From Trichuris trichiura (Eukaryota; Nematoda; Enoplea; Trichinellida; Trichuridae): a stretch of 64,000 nucleotides of DNA. The stretch lies in assembly GCA_037903355.1 (NCBI GenBank), contig JBAJFE010000009.1:372001-436000 (forward strand), in the 5' to 3' direction. The notes beneath the pieces were generated by a model, which saw only the letters and a list, made by a program, of their open reading frames with translations, did no database searches and was not told the origin of the DNA. Below, piece by piece: positions 36,481-49,695 of this stretch. Both the position numbers and the translations under genes were made by a program. Position 1 is the first letter of the stretch; each line of letters starts with the position of its first letter.

Positions 36481-39400
36481 TCATGGCTTGTCTAAATTAC
36501 GAACAACCAACCACGCAATGGCCTTCTTCACATCTCCATTGCTGTACTTTAAACCTTCGATCGCCTGCGCAACGGTGAAACCGCATCGAGTTACTTTGCG
36601 TATGTCCTCTTCGGCAAAATTTGCTCCGTCCAACCTTAGCCGAATCGATGGTCCGGCTTGGTCTTGCACCTGACGGCAAATGGCCGGCATCTCATGCTCG
36701 GCCAAAAATGGAGTGCGCGCCTCGCCCACAATAAGACAATTTTCTTTCAGGTCAATTACACACTGCAATAAAAAAAAAGACTTTTCAGTTAGCTTTGTCG
36801 AAATCTTTCCGGACCAACGCCTTACAAATTTCAAACTGCCCTTTACGCCCCCTCCCAAATTAGACAGCGATCGTTAAGCTTAAAAAGTTACACACTTATA
36901 CTCCTCTTTCTACGTGCAAACGTAGAAAGATGGACATTTCGTAAGCCGCATTGCACCGCTGAAAATGAGTCGCGCATTTCGACCTCAAAATGATGATCGC
37001 ACGTTGAGTGATATTGATCTACTTTTGCTTCCTACTTCCGATGCACTGCTTCGAATTGAAATCTTTGACTACTTGTTCGATAATTCAAGAACCGAACCAA
37101 CTGAATCGCGTCAGCGATTGAGCACAATGCTTTGGAACGAACCCCTCCCCCAGCTCAATTGTAGGCAACGAAACACCGACGAAGGGTCAACATTAAGCGC
37201 AATTTTGTATATCGAAAGGATGTCGACCACCGCTACTATTGTTGTCTCGCCACGTCGAGCTGTCCCCGGAAGATAAATAATACATGACAACATGCTGTTA
37301 CAAGAATAACGCAAAACCCACCGTCACGCTATCTTCAGTCGACAGCACCCAGACGTCAGACTAGTTTTAATGTTCCAAAGTCTGCTAGGACGGAGGAGAC
37401 TGGAAGTGGAAAAGTTGAAAAGAAGTAAATAGATTACCCTAACGCACTGCACGATGCTAAACGCGCATTTTAAACATATTTGACTAACATTACTTGGAAA
37501 TAAACCACTGCGAAAGATTGGAGGCACAGTGGGCATGAACCGTTGCGTTCTAACCGGAGAAGACAACAACTGACGAAGAGGTGCATGTATTAATAAAAAC
37601 TTTTTCAATCAAGTACCACCTTAAATACTTGAGCAGCAGGCGATTTTTGAAGTCATACTTCGGACTAATCATTTCCAGGACTCTTGAACAGCGCAGCAAT
37701 TAAAGCAAGCCTTGCGTTTTAACTTGCTTCGGAAAGCGAGGATGAACAAGAAAATAGACTATAAAGCGGTGAAAAGTGCCATGCAGGTTTCAAATAAAAA
37801 TTTAATGCAAGCCCATTCTGTACCTCTAAAAATGAGAATAAATTATCTAACGAAGCTGCCCGGGCTTCATGTTACACTTTGCATTCGCACCTACATGATT
37901 AAGGTTGCAACGGCAATACTATGCTAAAGGTGACGCGTCATGGACAAAGAATCTGCACACGCAAGCGCGTACACGTATGCAACTCTTTGACCATATGTAT
38001 AACGAATGATCGTAGAAGGCCCCAAAAAATTGGCATTTTCAATTTGCTCAGCCTCCTCGGTCGCCACATTATTAATCCATTGATACTAAACTATGGCAGT
38101 ATCAACGAAGGTAGCGTAAAGCCTCAATGAAATCTAGTTGGCAGCTGCTGCGGACAACGGCGATTCGACAGGAGGAACCTATGAATCAAACCAAGCGAAA
38201 AGAGTCGAAATAGACGTTTGTCAAAGACAGCCAAATTCCGACCATCCAATCGAAAAACCGGCTGTCTCAACAACAGGCGACATTTTATTCTAGGTGGCAC
38301 TGACCAGCCATTGTTGAACGCTGCTGAGAAGAGCAAATAGCCCAGAAATGCAAGCGTTGATGTTATAACGAGGTCGTGATGATTAGAGCGACCAATGTTC
38401 CGCTTGCTTGACCATGGATACTATCTGTTCAAATATCTGACAACCGCTATAAATGCTGCGGACGTACTTCCGAAAATTATCAATAAAATTTGGAGTAATA
38501 AAATTAACCTTCAAAATCTTACGATGCCCATTGTGAAGTGTGCTGCAAAATCAAAATTCTGCCAGCACGCAAATTCATCGAGTGAAACGAATGCTCGGCA
38601 ACTAGACTGTTACATAATTAGTTGACCGAAAATCCTAAATCAAGAACCGCTAAGTTTAGTTGAAAACAGAGAAAGAGAGAGCAAAATTAACAAAGCCGCA
38701 TCTCGCTAGAAAAAAATAGACCAAAAAGAGCATTTTATTTCTTTCTTGAAAACTTGAAAATGGATGAACCAGTGTTACGTGGCAACGTTCTTTCAACTAT
38801 ACCCGAACTATTCCAAGTTGAAACCAAGCTCAGGATTTACCAATAGGCAGTGAGAAACTGTATCTTTTTGCACAATGTTGCGCTAAGACAACTAACGGAC
38901 ATGCGATGTATATTGGTAAGATAGGAAGTGCACTTTGTATAAAAGTGACCTCTTGGAAACTTTAGCGACTTTCGACTAGAGGCAGTTTCAACAAAAGAAG
39001 CAAATTCCTCTTTCAGCCGAAGAATATCTTTCTTAAGTTCAAATCCCGTTTTGCAATGTGCTCCAGTTTTCCTGCTTTCCTATTGACTTGAATGAAGAAA
39101 CATTCTACTGAAGTATCAAAGCTTCAAGAATGAAAGGTGAAAAAAGATGAAGATAGAAACCGATTTAAGGCTTCATTGTCTTACACCGTTTTGAAGAAAC
39201 ACTGATTGGCAAGCGCCACTTTATTTAATTAAGCAAGCAAACAGCGCCACGCCTTCAGGCAGCGGCCTATTTATTTAAAGACTTTAACTTCAAGCTGCTT
39301 TTGCGGTACTTCAAGCGTAAACGTAGATGTTGAAAATTATTAATACACAAATGTAAACAAAGTGAGAATACCTTTATTGCGCAATTGATATTGACATTCC

Positions 39401-42400
39401 TACAGAATACTCGCAAGTTCATTTGCATAAATTTTAATTCTACAATATCTGGTCGTTACGCCTCTTCCAGTTAAAGAAGTAATACCTAAAATGCACGCGG
39501 GACTAGCCAATCCACTGACGACCCGAATTAATTTCAACACAGTAAACAACAGCCCTTAAAATTACTGATTCGAATGGAAATATGGTTTGTCTGTTAACAA
39601 GATTGGAAAAAGTTATTTCACCAAGTTTTTGTTGACCACGTCCTACTTACACTTCTCGTTAAGGAGACAGGCGTCATCCTCAATCAAATGACGCAACAAC
39701 GATTTACTTCAACTGACCAAAAAATCCGCTCAGCCGTTTTCGCTCACGGAAAATGGATACAATTTGTCATTTATTTTCAAAGTGAACCGGCGCGAAACGT
39801 AAAATAGGCAAAAGGGCATCGTCGAATGGTAAAGCACTGCTAATTAAACCTCCTATTTCTTCTCTCATGGTATGCATTGGCTATTGAAACCCTTTAACCA
39901 GAAGATACGAGCCGAAGCGTAAGCTGAGTTAATTGTTGCCTATCAAGATGAAGTAAAATAAGCACAAAAAGAGTATGTGGCCTCGAAGGGAGTTAACTAA
40001 ACGCTTTGCCAACAATGAACGCAATTCAACACTTCGAAGAACGTTCACTTGACGCAAACATTTTCACAAACGACAAAAATAAATAGAGACGTCAGAACCC
40101 CTAAGGCGGGAACATATATCCTGTTGATATTTTGAAACAGTACAATAGCAAATTTAGCCTGGCCAGTATCACCAATGAAGCCTATTCAAATTGCAGCTAC
40201 GGACATAATCAAGGAAATTGATCCAAACGATTCGTATCTCACCTATAATAGAATCGTTGCGGCAATATTTCGTTTGGCTGCCATCAGGAGCTTAATCAAT
40301 CTTCAAAGCAGCTGCTTTCAACAATTACGCAATTCGACAAAAAGTACTCTTCTGAAGATAAACCACTATCCTACTACGCAATAATTTGATTCATGTACGT
40401 CACCACCTTCAGACTTTGTTTTACGAAGAAAGTCAACAAATCATCCCGAGTCTCCCAAAATATAAAAAAGTTTTTGTTTTCTACGGAAAACAAGGAGTTT
40501 CAGATTTCTGTTCCTTCAAAAGTTCACATTCCTCTCTATTTGAACTCAAACGCATTGTAACATGCGATAGATCGAATAACGCAGTAATACTCACTAAAAA
40601 CTTATAGCAGCAAATCTGAAGGAGCGGCATCAGTGAAGGAACTATTAATCCTACAGCGCCCCGAAATAGACATTAAATTATGTCGAAAATAGCAAATGGT
40701 TATATCTTTTTCACGCCTTTTCATAAAGGTTAGAAAACCTTTTGATATGCTTTGCAGCCTTCTTAAAATCGAATGAAACAAAATCGACTGGGTTGGCAAA
40801 CTCGTTCGAGTAAAATAAACGCCAAAAATGACAAATAAAAAACATCTTCCTTCAAGTCAATTATTCTTTTTATTGAATCGCAATTCGAACTCGCCAATCT
40901 ACCCAACATCGTCGCAAACTCTATGGAGCTATCGAAACGCTGCTATTACTTCTACGATGAAATAATAGAAAATATGTAAAAATAAAACCATGACGTTAAA
41001 TTAAACAAAATCGGTCTCCACTAATCGGCATAATGAGGATTTAAACTTCACAAACCTACGACAAGGCAACTATGGATAAAAAACACAGAAGCGTAAAAAT
41101 GCGCGCCTTTCTTTTATCACGTGATTAAATTTTTCTCTGACTAAGCAAACTTTGACGAAGCGATAAGTTCATCCTTTGCTCGTGACAATTCAAAGGATTC
41201 TACTTATAATACACACCTCACTAAAGAAAAGTAGATCGTTCGTTAAGAGAGCAACTAAAACTAGTTAACACCCTGCTTAACTTCACGCTTTTCCTGGAAG
41301 TGTGAAAGACCTACGTCAAAGTTTGTTTAATTTGAGAAACAAAGTTTCGTCATCGACGCCTCACCGCTGAAGCCAAAATACCATTGGCTGAGAAGAAGAA
41401 GAAGAAGAATGAAGTGACGGTGCTTTAAAATGCCGCGTCAACTTAGGAGTGAAGTCAATCGTTGTTACGCAATTGTGAATGTCACTTCAGTGTTCCAGAA
41501 ATGAATCATCTCAATACTAAGCATAAGCACATTCCAACTAAACTGAATAGTAACGCAGGTGGGGAAAAAGGGTGCTTCAAGATAAACGAAATCGTGTTTG
41601 CTTTAATCTCAACACTTGAATTGCATGAACGGAGAACTACGTTCAAACTCGAATATAAACAGCTACTTCCAAAGCACAAATCCTCTAGCTCAAAATGCAT
41701 CGACAAAAGGATACGCTGTATCAAAGCTGCATGAGATGTTTGCAAAGTACTGTATTTAATAACTCAAATAGGAACTTGATGGTACATCAGCGGCACTTTC
41801 ATTATTCCCAAACGCAAATAGGCTACTGTTTAAATGCAAATTACCCTTATAAATGAGGACATGGATTACTCTTTCAACACAAACTTGCTAGTGCTTGTAA
41901 GGCTCGAATTACAATAGTTCACGTGCGTAACAAAGTACATTCACGGCTATGTAAAATAAATCTTATCATTTCGCACTAGAACCAGTTGTAATTCAAGCGT
42001 CCGCTAATTCATCACGAATGCACGATAAGTTCCGTTAACTGATTTGTTTTTTTCTCGACATTCGATGTGACATGTCTGCCAAATATATGTTCGATGTCCC
42101 ATTGCTCATTACATGCTAAGAACAGTTTCTCTGTAACCTCCTTCCTCCGACGTCTGATGGTTTTCAAAACCTGATATTTTAACGCAACCGGTTCTATGTT
42201 TACTAAGAGCGGTGCTTGATTATCATCACTGACAAGCAATGGTCTATTCATCATCCACGGCATTCGACATTTACCTGAATCATACGTTTGGACAAGAGAA
42301 CGGACGTGGACAAAACTTGCGATCGTCAAAAACGCTTTACCGACTTGGCGGGTAAAAGTTTCTTAGCATCAAGAAACATTTAGCTTGAGCCATCGCTGTA

Positions 42401-45400
42401 ATGCATCTGACATACTGATTTGATATTGCATATATTAGTTTATTAATGAACAAACTGTTCTACCTGCTTATATTGAAAAAAGATTGAAAACCATGGGCGA
42501 TACTGGTAATAATGCTGCTGTCAAGCAAACCAGCCTCGAGAGGACCATGCATACGTTACTAATCGTGCTGAAGTTTGAAAAACGCAAGGCAGCATTTTTA
42601 ATTTAGCACAAGCGTTACTTAAAGCGTAGTTTTAAAATGTTATTTCTGTTGGAACCACGTAAATCGCAATGTCATTGATATTAATAGTGAAAATGTCCTC
42701 CCCTTGTAAATATTCAAATAATTACTGTTACCACCGCTTGAAACAGACGCAGAAGCTCTGCTTACACATAAATTTTTCATAGAATGCATTCCCACTTGCC
42801 CTCAGACTAGTCCAAGAGACCAGAAATGATACGTGAAGACAGAACAGTGATAACTGTGAACATTAGAGCAAGAATAACCGAAACTGTTTTCGCTGCGTAC
42901 CCTACAATAAACAAAATATTCAAAGACAAGAACAACATATTGATAACAACCTAAAAATTAGCTACAAATAAACTTCAGTGAACAATTCGAAGAACACATA
43001 ACTAGTGTACATGAAAAATGCCATTGATATTTCTAAAACAGGGCCCATCACCTGAACTAGTTAATTACTCTGTTCTGCAAACGTTAGGGCAGATAATTAC
43101 AATACCGACGGCTCATTCATAACAAAGCAAATTCACCAAATATTAGTGGTACACTAAGCATTACAAAAACTCCGTATCTCGTCTCAACTTTTAAGAAGAT
43201 CGCTAAATTCAAGACCGTCCTAACGACTATGTTTGAAATTTAGCCTCGTTCGTCAGTCAACTAATAAGGCAAAGCTTTTGTCGTTAGAAACACTGGAAAG
43301 CAAACTCCAAGCAAACAAGGAATCGAAGGAACTAAACGGTAAGTTTGTGTGGCAGATTCCCAGCGGAATCAGAATCCATTGCCTGACTGTTGAAGCTCAA
43401 GCAAAAGATTCCGATTCCGCTAAGAATCTGTCACGCAAACTTACCGTTCGATTTCCTGTCGTCAAATACAAATCAAGTGAAGTCATGTTTCCTGCAAAAT
43501 TCAAACCCAAACCTATTCTAGATGTCTGACTCGGACTGAAGCACGACGGCTAACTTCACGCTAAATTAAGCTAAGCAAACATAGCTAAAGCTATATATGT
43601 ATTTATTTGGACATATATAATATGTATATTCAAAAAGTAACGTGCTTAGTATCTATTATGAAGCAATGATATCATGCTTTCTTTTCCAGTCGAAATTTTA
43701 CAAAACTGAAAAAGAGATTTTCTACAGTTTTCAAAAGCTAGCAAAAAGCTATATCTCGCTTTTTCAATAACCGCTTTGAAATTATTATGCTTTAAAGTAA
43801 GAGCACTGCCGGAAACCTACAACGCCTAATACTATTAGAGAATCTGTGAACCTGAAACGTATAACCACAACTAGTAAAGTTGAAGCTTCATTCAACAGAA
43901 ACTAAATGTATTTTTTAAAATACATCGCCCTTTATACTTTATATGCTGATGATACAGCGAAGCCCGTATCTCCTAGGTTTAAAGAAGATACGATAAGCTA
44001 GACTTGTCTAATTAATGCTGGGAAACGTCCTACTGGTAAAACAAAAAACAACAGCTCGATCAGGTGGGCATCACAGAACAAAGTGCGATGTCGACACTAG
44101 TAGTCAAACACGAAGCTTCTTTCTTTCAGAACATTTATCCGCAAATCCAACCACATGAAAGCCATCTTCAACCTTGGGGAAAATCTGTCAACCGGGAAAG
44201 GCAATGGGAATAATTGAAATTCGATTAGATTGACTTGTCGTATGCCAGTCTGTTCATCTCGAAAAGACAGGTAAAAATTACAGGAGACAAAATGCCCAAA
44301 GCTACAGGAAGTGTTCTTCAATGTAACAGACGCTCCTCTTTATATGGTTTGCTAAAAATGTACTTCAAGCATTTAACTACAGTCATGAACGCCTGTACAC
44401 AGACGACGTACCGCGACTAATCTGAAAGCCCGCTTAGTTCTACGAAGTTTTACCTATGACAACGGTTAAGAAGATTTATGCTCGTATTAGGGATGAAGTT
44501 TCGTGCTGCTGCAAATAAGCGAAAAGGCAAAAGCTAAAAAATCCCGAAAGAATAATGGCGTAGTCTTCAACCACGAATACGACTACCTAACAGTGCCGCC
44601 GAAGACTCGCTGGTTCCAAAAGTTGTGGAATCAATCAAATTTTTGTCGCAAATGGATGTTTTGCTGTATGTGCAACAGCGACCTATATGAAGTTTACAAA
44701 GTTTACAATTTTCAAACAATTTTTTAAGCCAACCAGAGCTTAATGTAAGGGCCAGCGGAAGATCAACACGAACCTGCATTTCACAAAATACTGTAGTGTT
44801 AGGAGGGAACCACTGACAATGCAACAAAGATAGCCGAAAAAGACAGCATGGGCATAGCTACGACATAATAATAATGTTGCGGACGTTACGCGTACGTTAA
44901 TTTAGAATAATTACTGGTCTTTGAAAAAAAACAGTTCGTACCTGATGTCGTTTTAGCATATCCAAGCCGAAGAGAATGTCCATTGGCTGTTTCTCAACAA
45001 CCATACAAGAAACAGCTAAGAAAACATTTTCTATTTGAAGCTGAGCTGAATAGTAACAAGGTCACAAGAATAATCGGAATTAGCCGCCAAGTTACCTATG
45101 TGAACGCGACCTAAGATTTTACAGGTTCCAACCCCCATTGCAACCCCGCTGAATCGCCGATCTATCAGACGCATTAAGCCACAGCGCTCGGCAAAATCTT
45201 CCGATATAATTGTAGCTTGGGCACCACTGTCCACGAAGGCAGTGGTATCAAAGTTGTTCACTTTACACCGGATGAATAACATGCTCACACTGCCAAATGT
45301 TTCTGGCATATGCTCCATTGCATGGACGAACATCGAATCAATATTCTCGAGCCTTAAAACATACCTATTAATCAAACGCAATTGAAAACGTAACCTACAG

Positions 45401-46486
45401 TTTTCTTTTTTCTAAGCTGTATACGCTTACACATTGAAAAGCAAACAAAGCGCTAGAACTTAACTGAAATTTAGATAGGCGAATAACGCTAATAGAAAGG
45501 GGCAAAGCATACAGAGAAAATCGTGAATCACAATAAAGTTCCAGCAGAAGTCACGATACAGAATAAAGGATGTTAAGTGACGGTCCTTATTAACATTTTA
45601 GTTTTCATGACGACAATCATCACTTTTAAAAAAAAAATATAAGTTCTTTGTCAACTGCAGCTTTCGGCCGCACTTGTCCCGTCTTCAACTGTAAAGAAAC
45701 GCTACGTAACTCGGTCATCTTAATGCCAATAGATACGCACTATTCCACAAAAAAGTTGCACAACGATAAAATGTTCAAAAGCAAAAGAAAATGACTCGGG
45801 AAAAAGCAAAATTGGTAATAGAGCATAAACTGTGTACCTGATATTTTCTTCGATCAATTTTTGGACATCAGGATCAGTTGGATTTCGCATCTTTTCTGCC
45901 CTTCCAGGGGCATTGCGCGCCGACTGTACAGCAGCGGGAAGCAGCTGTTTTACTTTCGCTTTAAAAGAAAGAACACAATATGATTTCTTTAGAAATTTAA
46001 ATGCGACTTCGAGCTAAGCTGCTAAGCCTGCCGAAAAATGTGACAACAATGAAAACAAACCTAAATCTCGTCTTGTTATTGCTTCTAATAATTCCGGATT
46101 GCTGGAAATTATGGCTGCAGCAGCGTTCGGATCATTGCTGATCTGCTGCACCACGTTGATCGCTTCCAAGTCCTCAGCTGAAACGCTACCAATAAGTTGG
46201 AAAACTTATGTTCACACGTATTCTAACTCGGGACCACATGAAACGACAAGGCATCACCATTCTTCACGCCACAGTCGCCTAGCGTCCGGCTGTGGTCCGT
46301 CAGAAACTGGCCGTTAAACGACACACCCACAGAGAAACCATGTTCGTTAAGAGTAGCCGAATACTGTTTGCAATGGTCAGTCAAAGCCTTCACTGTCATG
46401 CTCCTTTGAGCTACAACCGGAAAAATTTCTTCTCCATTGACAACAATGGTAAGCTGCAACTCCGTAGCACCAGTACTTTCCGTCAT
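36481..46486 (-). CDS. ddi-1: DDI1 ubiquitin-directed aspartic protease, 6 exons, 379 aa
   Basis: Exons in transcript order: 46228-46486, 46061-46177, 45838-45958, 45096-45352, 44942-45045, 36481-36762; total 1140 bases, phases consistent. Residues 1-85 form a ubiquitin-like domain (LTIVVNGEEIFPVVAQRSM, FNGQFLTDHSRTLGDCGVKN). Next comes a helical region (NPELLEAITRRDLAKVKQLL; DPDVQKLIEENIR), then the retroviral-type protease with its active-site DSGA (AFVDSGAQATIISEDFAERC; RFSGVAMGVGTCKILGRVHIAQLQIE; KQPMDILFGLDMLKRHQ). The last exon ends the protease (TPFLAEHEMP) and adds a UBA domain (FAEEDIRKVTRCGFTVAQAI, GDVKKAIAWLV). DDI1 cleaves heavily ubiquitinated proteins; in C. elegans it processes SKN-1A/Nrf1 for the proteasome-recovery response. 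Start ATG 46486 follows an in-frame upstream stop. Keeping both Ubl and UBA matches the ancestral form. Confidence 0.94.
36763..44941 (-). other. 8.2-kb intron of DDI1
   Basis: This intron splits the protease C-terminal part from the UBA exon. It contains a GAA-type run (about 41391-41412) and three open stretches of about 100 codons that look protein-like but match no family I know: 36965-37276 (+, ATG in good context, opens MSRAFRPQNDDRTL), 42012-42329 (-, contains VLKTIRRRRKEVTEKLFLAC) and 43233-43529 (+, contains FVWQIPSGIRIHCL, follows a TTTAG). None has a supported splice model. No transposon terminus was found. Confidence 0.5.
41391..41412. repeat. (GAA)n run
   Basis: About 22 bases of GAA repeats inside the DDI1 intron. 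Confidence 0.85.
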
Positions 46487-49388
46487 TACGCTATCGCTAG
46501 ACACTGACTCGGACTAAGCATAATACAGTAAAAATATTTTCAAGTATTAGTTATTACATCACCGTACTGCAGACTCTTGAAACTTTAACGGAAAAATGTC
46601 GAAACCAAATTGATAGGACATTTTGAAAAAACAGGTCTCCAAAATAATTTATGGGTGCTTTTTCAGCCCAAATGCTTGAGCGTAACGGAATAAATGTAAA
46701 AAAATGCATTCATGCCGACTCATAGGAAATTCATCAATTTTCCGCTTATCAATCATACAAACGTTCAACATTTCGAATTGTTCACTGTGTCACCGTCTAA
46801 ATTATGCAAAATGGATTAAATGCGTGTTTCAAAGTGTTTGGCAAAAGGAATATCGTAATGTCGCTTTTCTTTGTCTTCCTCACTGGCAAAAAAACCAACT
46901 AAAGCAGCGTTCTTCAAACTCGATTGGTGAATAAATTAAGTTTCAATTTTTGGCCCCTTTACCTTGACGGTCAGAAACTGCGAACGAATAAGCGTTAATA
47001 ACACATCTAAAGGTGTTTTAACCTCGCTTTTTAAGCATGAATAGGACGCCTGAAATGATAAGCGACTGTCTGACGGTCGGGCAGTTTTATCTTAAATGAC
47101 CTTTGATTTTCATCAACTTTGACATTTCTTCGTTTTGAGCTGAAATCCAAGCTGTCCTATGCCTATAACATTTATTTTAAGACGAGTTCTGCCATCTATA
47201 ATGCAGAACTGTTGATGTAGCCGAGCCTACACGACAATTTGACAAGGAACTTACTGTGTGTACAGCAGTGATCTAATTTCAAAAAAATAACTGAGAGTCT
47301 GTACATCTATAACTTAACCATTTTTTTCTGCAACGTTTCTGTCAAAACGCTTAAGCCTTAAGGAATCGCTACGACAGTCCACTTTTGGTCCCTTATGCAT
47401 ATTTCGTGTGAATTACAAGGACAGCGACCTTTAGGTTCCTGTAGAGCCCATATGACAGCTTAGGTAAGCGACTTTTCAAAAACAGTTCTTCTTAGCCAAT
47501 GCTTTGAATTTCGTTTTCTGTACGGGGATGGCAACTTTTAGTCTCCATACAGAAGAACGAAATTTATGTAAGCAACTTAAAACATTATGAAGACATTCAT
47601 TTTCTCAATGCATATGCGACTGCGTGTATGCGAAAGTGTTACAGGAGCTTGGAACGTTAGCTAAATGAACAGATAACTATTAGTATTAACGTTTCAGCAT
47701 TGGGCTAGACTTCGATGAGTCACACCGTCTTTTTCCTTATTATGATTTATCTCATTCTGTTTGTTCGTAGTGCAGCAGCAATGCAGATAATTAAAAACGG
47801 GAAGTGCTCTATTGAACCAAGCATGGAACCTGCCGAAGTTTAGGGCTGTTTGAGACTGTGTTTGAACTTAAGCGAGTAATGCAAGTGTGGGGCACCTCAT
47901 TACTAGATTAAAAAAGTTGACAGAGTCCATTCAACGCACAAGCATTAAAATTTAACGTAAAAGACTTTTTACAGCCAGTGCTGGTGCGAATCCGCGCGTT
48001 ATCGAAGAAGTTAGCAGAGCTTGCTAGACGCAGTAAAGTTGGTTTAGCTTTCCAGGAATACGCGACGCTGTCTTGGCAAGTCTAACAACGCAAAAAGTTT
48101 CTAACTATAAAACAGTTTACTGATAGTCTTATCAAAACAGGGTAAGCGTTCACAGTGTTTTATTTTTAACATGTTTCCTAGCGGCTACAAAGAAGGCAAA
48201 ACGCTTGTCTAAGTGTACCATTTTAATTTGGAAACGGGTACACACAACGCTTTCAGAACAGTCGATCTCATCGTCCACCGAGACAACATGAATGCTTAGT
48301 CTGATGCATATCTCCCTAGTCTTCAACTGCTGCTGGATGCTTCCTGAATCTAGTGTCTGCATCAACTTGTTTGTGCACTTGAGATCCCTCGATGGCCGAC
48401 CAACGGAAGACGTCATTCAAGCAACTGTACATCTGTTGCTAAAATTGGAACTTCGTGTTCATCGGAATAAGTCCCACAAAAGAGTTCCGCAATAACCATC
48501 TTCTCCCCTTTGGTCATCGTATTCCACTGCAATCTTGGTATCTTGCTCACCTGATATATATGCAATCTTGGCTACCAAGCTTGAATGTGGACGCACCCAC
48601 TGCTCATCCCGCTTGAAATATCTTGCTTTCATTCGCATATCAAACTTAGCCAAGCGAATAGTAATCGACCGTTGGGAAGCGAGCAACTCTTGGTTCTTCT
48701 GCATGTCTTCTTCGGATTTCCTTATACCATAGCGCTTTGGTCTTACCGCACTGCGCCACTACTGATTGGCTAATTTGGGCATTGTTATATTAGGGATAGC
48801 GGGCTCGAGTATGGAGCCCGCCTACCCAAACACTTCGCCTTCTTTCGGAATCGGCCGCATATAAGAAGGCTGTAGTCGACCGTCCAGAAGTGAATAACTT
48901 CTGGCACTTTGCCATGCCTTCTTCGAATTGCCTTATTCCATAGCGCTTTGGTCTTATCGAACTATGCGCTAAACTTTTTCTGCTAACTGGTGGTTGTGTT
49001 GCCTACTAACTGCCTCATCCATTTCATCGGGAACACCATTTCTTGGTATGTGGCTTACTCGATCTTTGAAGACGGCCATCTAAGGTATTGATATCTCTTA
49101 CACAAAACAATACGTTGGAAATATTCGAGGTTGGTGACAAGCTGTGCCAGTAGCTGCGAAGCTCTGATAGTAGAGCAACCCACCGAACTCTAGCAATGCA
49201 AAGTGTAATTTAACAACGACGCAGTAAAACGTTTCCTGCTGCGGAGCGCGGCAAGATAAGCGCTGTGCAAACATACAGACACTGATGATGGTTATCAGCC
49301 GCTTACTAATCAGCGACTCGTCATGTCCCGTGACAAGTAACCATGAATGCAGTAAGCATGACGTCACGGCCAGCCTTAAGGACTTTGT
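46487..49388. other. Intergenic region upstream of DDI1
   Basis: About 2.9 kb. Its left end must carry the DDI1 promoter. It contains the tandem LTR-like repeat at 48552-48985. Minus-strand open frames at 48150-48416 and 48459-48704 look protein-like, but the second overlaps repeat sequence and neither matches a known family. Confidence 0.45.
48552..48985. repeat. Two diverged tandem copies of a ~210-base LTR-like unit
   Basis: Copy 1 (about 48552-48770) and copy 2 (about 48782-48985) align with an offset near 211 bases. Shared anchors include GTAATCGACCG/GTAGTCGACCG, TTCTTCG near 48710 and 48921, and the exact block CATAGCGCTTTGGTCTTA (48728 and 48939). Copy 2 has a TATAAG at 48860-48865, a perfect 8-bp hairpin GCGGGCTC/GAGCCCGC (48799-48806/48814-48821) and another, CCAGAAGT/ACTTCTGG (48884-48891/48897-48904). 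A TATA box after a palindrome resembles an LTR, but no primer-binding site or coding region was found. Confidence 0.5.
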
Positions 49389-49695
49389 TTACAAGGCGAA
49401 ACGGAGACTTGGATTCCGACTAGTGTACATTAAGAAAAAAGGATGTTCATTGTTGCGTACGAAGAAATCTGTCTGTATATGTATGCCTTCCAATGAATTT
49501 AAGCGACTTTTATCGTACAAAAAAGAATTTATTGCACAGCTTTGCGTCGTCTTGCGGAGTACAACAAATCGTTCTGTTTCTACGTTCAGGATCAGCACTG
49601 TCGATTTCAAATTTCAGCTTTATGGACTCTACTAAATCGGACAGTCCCTTATCGTTGGCTAACTTTCTGCGCAGTATGTTGCAAAATCCATTCAT
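49389..49695 (-). CDS. Possible small two-exon protein, 86 aa, unknown
   Basis: Proposed exons 49519-49695 and 49389-49472, joined across a 46-base intron (GTACGA ... ATACAG), phase 0, 261 bases in total. The first exon opens MNGFCNILRRKLANDKG and continues with a balanced charged sequence (LVESIKLKFEIDSADPERRN) and CC...C cysteines; the second contains NNEHPFFLMYTSRNP. I do not recognise a family. No signal peptide is evident. The intron length fits the other short introns of this window, which is the main reason to list it. It could equally be chance reading frame in non-coding DNA. Confidence 0.3.

Noticed and set aside
44097..44827. Several 60-90 codon frames inside the DDI1 intron
   Set aside because: No family resemblance, no consistent start or splice signals, and overlapping frames on both strands are similarly open, as expected in AT-rich intron sequence.
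48459..48704. Minus-strand frame (MKARYFKRDEQWVRPHSS) that looked like a retroviral integrase C-terminus
   Set aside because: It overlaps copy 1 of the tandem ~210-base repeat, and no other integrase, RNase H or protease motif is near.
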